Shown piece by piece: positions 33,656-36,530 of a stretch of DNA of 36,530 bases. Under the pieces are notes generated by a model. That model was not told the origin of the DNA and made no database searches. It saw nothing but the letters and a program-made list of their open reading frames with translations. Made by a program: the position numbers and the translations under genes. How positions within the stretch are numbered: the first letter of the stretch is position 1; each line of letters begins with the position of its first letter. Origin of the DNA: Clostridiales bacterium UBA3678 (GTDB lineage Bacteria; Bacillota; Clostridia; TANB77; CAG-508); assembly GCA_002372935.1 (NCBI GenBank), contig DFJF01000008.1, positions 71,074-107,603 of the forward strand, given 5' to 3'.

Positions 33656-34714
33656 ATGAATGACAGGATTTTAACATTAAGGAATAAAATGGCAGGACTA
33701 AACATTCAAGGAATGATAATTACAAAACCAGTAAATATAAAATATTTAACAGGAATAGATGCAGAAGGCATATTATTAATTACCAGAAAAGAAAATATTT
33801 ATTTAACAGATAGTAGATACATTGAATATGTAAGTAATATTATTACTCCATTTGATGAAATTGTTATAGATGATTTCAAAAATATTTCAGAAGATGATTA
33901 TGAAAGTTTCTTTATGTTTTGTGAAAATGTTGGATTCGAAGAAAATTATGTAACATATGCTACATATAAGAAATTTATGCATACATATAAAATCAACAAT
34001 TTTGTCGAAGCCGAATGTTTAATGGACAAATTAAGAATGATTAAAGACGATGGTGAAATAAATAATATACGAAAAGCTTGTGAAATAACAGATAATTGTT
34101 TTGAATTTTTAACTAAATATATTAAACCAGGAATGACAGAGATTGAAATTGCAAAAAAAATAGAACAATATTACTTAGAAAATGCGGATGGAAATTCTTT
34201 TGATACAATTGTTGCATCTGGAGAAAATTCATCAAAGCCACATGCAATTCCATCTGACAGAAAAATTGAAGAAAAAGATATTATTGTAATAGATATGGGT
34301 TGCAAATATAATGGTTATTGTTCAGATATGACAAGAACAATATTTGTTGGAGAACCTACAAATGACCAAAAGAAAATATATAATTTAGTATTAGAAAATC
34401 AAAAAAAAGTATTAGATGAGATGAAAGATGGAGCGAATATTAGAGATTTAACAAAAATTGTGACTAGTAATTTTGAATTATATGATTATGATTTAGTACA
34501 TGCATTAGGACATGGTGTTGGACTTGAAATACATGAAGATCCAGTGCTAAGAACAACAAATGATAATAATTTAAAAGAAAAAATGGTTGTAACAGATGAG
34601 CCAGGAATTTATATAGCTGGTAATTTTGGAGTTAGAATAGAAGACACGGTATTAATAAAAAAAGAGAAAAATGAGGTATTGACAAAATCAAGTAAAGATT
34701 ATATTATTATATAG
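33656..34714 (+). CDS. M24-family Xaa-Pro peptidase
   Basis: A 352-aa cytoplasmic metallopeptidase cleaving X-Pro bonds (PepQ/PepP-type). The N-terminal creatinase domain (about 1-125) contains ITKPVNIKYLTGI. The pita-bread catalytic domain has DTIVASGENSSKPHAIPS, metal ligands in VIDMGCKYNGYCSDMTRT (two Asp), HALGHGVGLEIHEDP (His), VTDEPGIYI (Glu) and VRIEDT (Glu), so the di-metal site is complete. ATG 33656 follows GAAGG. It follows the prepilin peptidase by 17 bases. Confidence 0.94.
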   Translation: MNDRILTLRNKMAGLNIQGMIITKPVNIKYLTGIDAEGILLITRKENIYLTDSRYIEYVSNIITPFDEIVIDDFKNISEDDYESFFMFCENVGFEENYVTYATYKKFMHTYKINNFVEAECLMDKLRMIKDDGEINNIRKACEITDNCFEFLTKYIKPGMTEIEIAKKIEQYYLENADGNSFDTIVASGENSSKPHAIPSDRKIEEKDIIVIDMGCKYNGYCSDMTRTIFVGEPTNDQKKIYNLVLENQKKVLDEMKDGANIRDLTKIVTSNFELYDYDLVHALGHGVGLEIHEDPVLRTTNDNNLKEKMVVTDEPGIYIAGNFGVRIEDTVLIKKEKNEVLTKSSKDYIII

Positions 34715-34742
34715 CAATATTTATTTTTGAAAGGAGCAAAAA

Positions 34743-34982
34743 ATGAGCAAGGACACGAGAAATGAATTATTAAAAATATTGGGGATGATAATAATTCTAG
34801 CTTTGTTAATATGGGGAATTGCTTTTATGAATTCTAAAATTGATGAAGCAGATGAAAATGAAAATAACACAACATTAGAAACACAGGAAAGTGAAGGCGA
34901 AACAACAGAAGAACAAAGAAAATCAGAACAAGAGGGTTCTTTAAATGATGAAAAAACAGAGGATAATACAAATGGTAATTAA
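34743..34982 (+). CDS. small single-pass membrane protein with acidic tail (79 aa)
   Basis: Unrecognised. One hydrophobic segment (residues about 11-28, LKILGMIIILALLIWGIAF) is followed by a very acidic, Thr/Glu/Asn-rich, disordered tail to the end. Likely anchored with the tail outside. GAAAGGAG precedes ATG 34743. It is the last gene before a strong terminator, downstream of the M24 peptidase, so it is co-transcribed with that operon. The polarity of the tail suggests a spacer or surface role, which is only inferred. Confidence 0.7.
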   Translation: MSKDTRNELLKILGMIIILALLIWGIAFMNSKIDEADENENNTTLETQESEGETTEEQRKSEQEGSLNDEKTEDNTNGN

Positions 34983-34989
34983 CAATTAG

Positions 34990-35019
34990 GGTTACAGAAT
35001 ATGACTGTAACCTTTTTTT
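34990..35019 (+). terminator. rho-independent terminator
   Basis: Perfect 8-bp stem GGTTACAG / CTGTAACC with a 7-nt loop (34990-35012), then T7. Ends the yqeG-to-34982 gene row and isolates the downstream pilin/lectin gene. Confidence 0.92.
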
Positions 35020-35083
35020 GACTTTAATTACTGACATTATCACTTTTAATTAATACGTTCTATACCTTATTTTTCAGAACCTA

Positions 35084-35112
35084 TTGACAAAAATTATTGG
35101 TTTTAGTAGAAT
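35084..35112 (+). promoter_or_regulatory. promoter of the pilin/lectin gene
   Basis: Consensus TTGACA (35084-35089), a 17-bp spacer, TAGAAT (35107-35112). The leader would be roughly 210 nt long and includes the small ORF at 35164 and a hairpin before the main start. Confidence 0.75.
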
Positions 35113-35163
35113 AATAAAAAAGAGAGAAAAAAAACAAAAGTAAAAAGAGGAGGAAACCAAAAG

Positions 35164-35271
35164 ATGAAAATAAATAAAAAACCTGAAACCCTTGGCGCTG
35201 TATATATATATATATACATTATCTTTATTAAAAATAAAAAATGGAATCAACAAAAGCGGAATAAGGAATAA
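35164..35271 (+). CDS. 35-codon leader ORF containing a (TA)8 tract
   Basis: A small ORF behind an excellent AGAGGAGG, in the long leader of the pilin/lectin gene. The product would begin MKINKKPETLGAV, then run through (TA)8 at 35201-35216, read as YIYIYI, and end in a Lys/Asn-rich tail. Its beginning (GGAGGAAAcc...ATGAAAATAAATAAA) resembles the start of the next gene (GGAGGAAAaaa...ATGAAATTAATAGAA), as if derived from another pilin gene. It may be a leader peptide or a remnant. A dinucleotide run can change length by slippage, so the frame could vary. No known family. Confidence 0.4.
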   Translation: MKINKKPETLGAVYIYIYIIFIKNKKWNQQKRNKE

Positions 35272-35278
35272 AGGCCAT

Positions 35279-35322
35279 CCACTTTGAAAAACTTAAATAA
35301 ATAGAGTTTAAAAAAGTGGAGG
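35279..35322 (+). promoter_or_regulatory. hairpin that covers the ribosome binding site of the pilin/lectin gene
   Basis: CCACTTT (35279-35285) can pair with AAAGTGG (35313-35319), and the inner AAACT (35289-35293) with AGTTT (35305-35309), across a 3x3 internal loop. The last bases overlap the GGAGG at 35318-35322 used by ATG 35331. The structure could reduce translation until melted. Whether it is regulatory is inference. Confidence 0.55.
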
Positions 35323-35330
35323 AAAAAAAG

Positions 35331-36530
35331 ATGAAATTAATAGAAAAAAATAATAAAAAAGGTATAACATTGATAGCACTTGTAATCACAATAATTGTGT
35401 TGTTAATTCTAGCAGGAGTATCAATTGCAATGTTAACAGGAGATAACTCATTATTAGGAAATGCTCAAAAAACAGGACCAATAAATAATATAGGAGCTAC
35501 AAAAGACGAAATAGGACTAGCATATAATACAGCAATGCAAGAATATTATGAAGAAAAATATGCTAAAGGGAATAATGTAGATTTTGCTTCAAAATTTAAT
35601 ACAGCAATGAGTCCATTCATAGCTGAGGGTGCAGAAACAAGTAATTCAAAAAATCACGGTTGTCAAGTAGAATATAATGAATCAGATGGTACTATTACTA
35701 TAACAAACGGAGGATATCAAGTAATTGGACATGTTAATACAACAGATGGTAGTTCAGGAATAAGCTGGGGCGAGATGAATAAGACAACAGTGACAGATAA
35801 AGAAACAGAGCCAAAAAGTAATACAGGGTCAATAAATACTACAGAAGATTATACAGGCTATTATGCAGATACAGATGGAAATCCAAATACAGTAGAAGGA
35901 ATAATATTTGCAGACTTAGCACACAATGGATCAGGAACATGGTCTGGCAGTAGCTATAGTTATTCAGCAGTAACAAGTGGACTAAAAGAATATTATATAA
36001 GCAAAGAGTCATATACAGATAAAAATGCAGGATATGGAACAAAAGGAGTAATAAGTGCAAAAGAGGGAACAAGTGGAGCAGATCGATTTTATGTAATCTC
36101 ATTAAGTGATTTTGATAATTCACAGCATTATTGGTATTATAGTGCATTTGGTAAGATGAGTGATTACTCAACATATACATCAGAAGCATTTGGAAAAGGA
36201 AAGGAAAATACAGAAAAAATGATAACAAAATGGAATGATTCTGGTTATGGAGTTCAAAACGGCAATGATATGTGGAAATTAATACAAGATAAATATAGTG
36301 AGGGATGGTTTGTACCATCAAAAGGAGAATGGTTAGCATTTGCAGTAATGCTACAAGGAAAAGGATTAACAACTTCAAATAATAGCAGTGATTTTGGTTT
36401 ACAGAACTGGTACTGGTCTTCTTCGCAGAGCAAGCCTTACGGGCAACGCATGGCTTGCGGGCTTCGGTACTGGGTATATGGGCAGCAGCGGCGTGAGCAA
36501 TTCAGGCTATGTTCGCTTGGCTTCGACTTT
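35331..36530 (+). CDS. pilin-anchored lectin-like surface protein, incomplete, probable DGR target
   Basis: Open to the window edge (at least 400 codons). Residues 1-30 are a prepilin-type leader: KNNKKG, then ITLIALVITIIVLLILAGV, cut after Gly by prepilin peptidase; mature position 5 is Ala, not Glu. A Gly/Thr/Asn-rich exported region follows. The end looks like a C-type-lectin/FGE fold: EGWFVPSKGEWLAFAVML (about 325-345), then NWYWSSSQ (359-366). After S367 the frame gives unlikely sequence (KPYGQRMACG), whereas the +1 frame gives SLTGNAWLAGFGTGYM, then GVSNSGYVRLAST, exactly the family pattern. An extra A at 36432/36433 therefore seems to break the gene. No stop is reached in either frame. 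The GC-rich tail is annotated separately. Confidence 0.8.
   Translation, partial: MKLIEKNNKKGITLIALVITIIVLLILAGVSIAMLTGDNSLLGNAQKTGPINNIGATKDEIGLAYNTAMQEYYEEKYAKGNNVDFASKFNTAMSPFIAEGAETSNSKNHGCQVEYNESDGTITITNGGYQVIGHVNTTDGSSGISWGEMNKTTVTDKETEPKSNTGSINTTEDYTGYYADTDGNPNTVEGIIFADLAHNGSGTWSGSSYSYSAVTSGLKEYYISKESYTDKNAGYGTKGVISAKEGTSGADRFYVISLSDFDNSQHYWYYSAFGKMSDYSTYTSEAFGKGKENTEKMITKWNDSGYGVQNGNDMWKLIQDKYSEGWFVPSKGEWLAFAVMLQGKGLTTSNNSSDFGLQNWYWSSSQSKPYGQRMACGLRYWVYGQQRREQFRLCSLGFDF
36405..36530 (+). other. candidate variable region of a diversity-generating retroelement
   Basis: From about 36423 the base composition jumps to about 57% GC (hand count of 108 bases) in an AT-rich window. In the corrected (+1) frame the codons after TGG-TAC-TGG-TCT-TCT-TCG are nearly all NNC or NNT: AGC, CTT, GGC, AAC, CTT, GGC, TTC, GGT, ACT, GGC, AGC, AGC, GGC, AGC. 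Fixed framework codons (NAW, G-Y, YVRL) lie among them. AAC/AAT codons whose first two adenines were replaced give exactly this. No template copy or reverse transcriptase lies inside the window, so the call is by pattern only. Confidence 0.55.

Noticed and set aside
35839..36378. 179-codon minus-strand ORF opposite the lectin gene
   Set aside because: Its leucine/histidine-rich product is the complement of Asn/Thr/Ser-rich coding on the plus strand; it has no ribosome site and no family features.

Overview
The window is AT-rich, low-GC Firmicutes DNA, most likely from an uncultured, probably gut-associated member of the Clostridia. The signs are: A/T-ending codons nearly everywhere, strong GGAGG-type ribosome binding sites, TTG/GTG starts, and several endospore-linked genes (pdaA-like deacetylase, yqfC, yqfD, a split CotF-type coat protein, a small cysteine-rich membrane protein). 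It reads as chromosomal core DNA, not phage or plasmid. I cannot name the genus.

Layout. 1-2.3 kb: an Agr/Com-type quorum-sensing-like kinase/LytTR regulator pair on the minus strand, beside a broken membrane-protein remnant. 2.4-7.6 kb: sporulation and RNA-maturation genes (pdaA, yqfC, yqfD, an unknown 405-aa protein, ybeY, a DUF3048 lipoprotein-like protein). 7.65-9.75 kb, minus strand: an unknown HExxH protein and asd. 9.9-17.2 kb: an OmpR-type regulator, a pilin-like protein, rnhB, a 46-aa membrane protein, cdaA (c-di-AMP synthesis), an ogt remnant, truA, an unknown gene, a two-OB-fold SSB and a PLP lyase. 17.2-17.7 kb: a Val-Asp-Phe tRNA operon on the minus strand. 17.9-22.2 kb: dgt, then yraN, dprA and comM on the minus strand, the last two frameshifted. 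22.3-30.4 kb: yqeY, pcrA, the coat protein pair, addA, a catalytically degenerate LspA homologue and a Cys-rich small protein. 30.6-35.0 kb: a GT4 glycosyltransferase, a YlbF-family protein, yqeG, a prepilin peptidase, an M24 peptidase and a small anchored protein. 35.1-36.53 kb: a separately promoted pilin-like surface protein with a C-type-lectin-like C-terminus, cut by the window edge.

The most interesting feature is the last 110-125 bases. In an otherwise AT-rich window the end of this pilin-anchored lectin-like gene becomes GC-rich (about 57% by hand count) and, in one reading frame, carries a run of NNC/NNT codons inside a WSSS...NAW...YVRL lectin framework. That is what the variable region of a diversity-generating retroelement (DGR) looks like, where adenines of AAC/AAT template codons have been replaced. 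The reverse transcriptase and template would lie beyond the window. The same window encodes a prepilin peptidase that could process this protein and the second pilin-like protein at 10.8 kb.

A second theme is single-base disruption. yqfD, dprA, comM and the lectin gene each look like an intact gene with one extra base. Either this is a sequencing or assembly indel pattern or several genes (including the two competence-linked ones) are decaying. A third is a pair of hairpin elements at 0.6 and 17.2 kb that share an 11-nt loop and inner stem but differ by paired changes in the outer stem.
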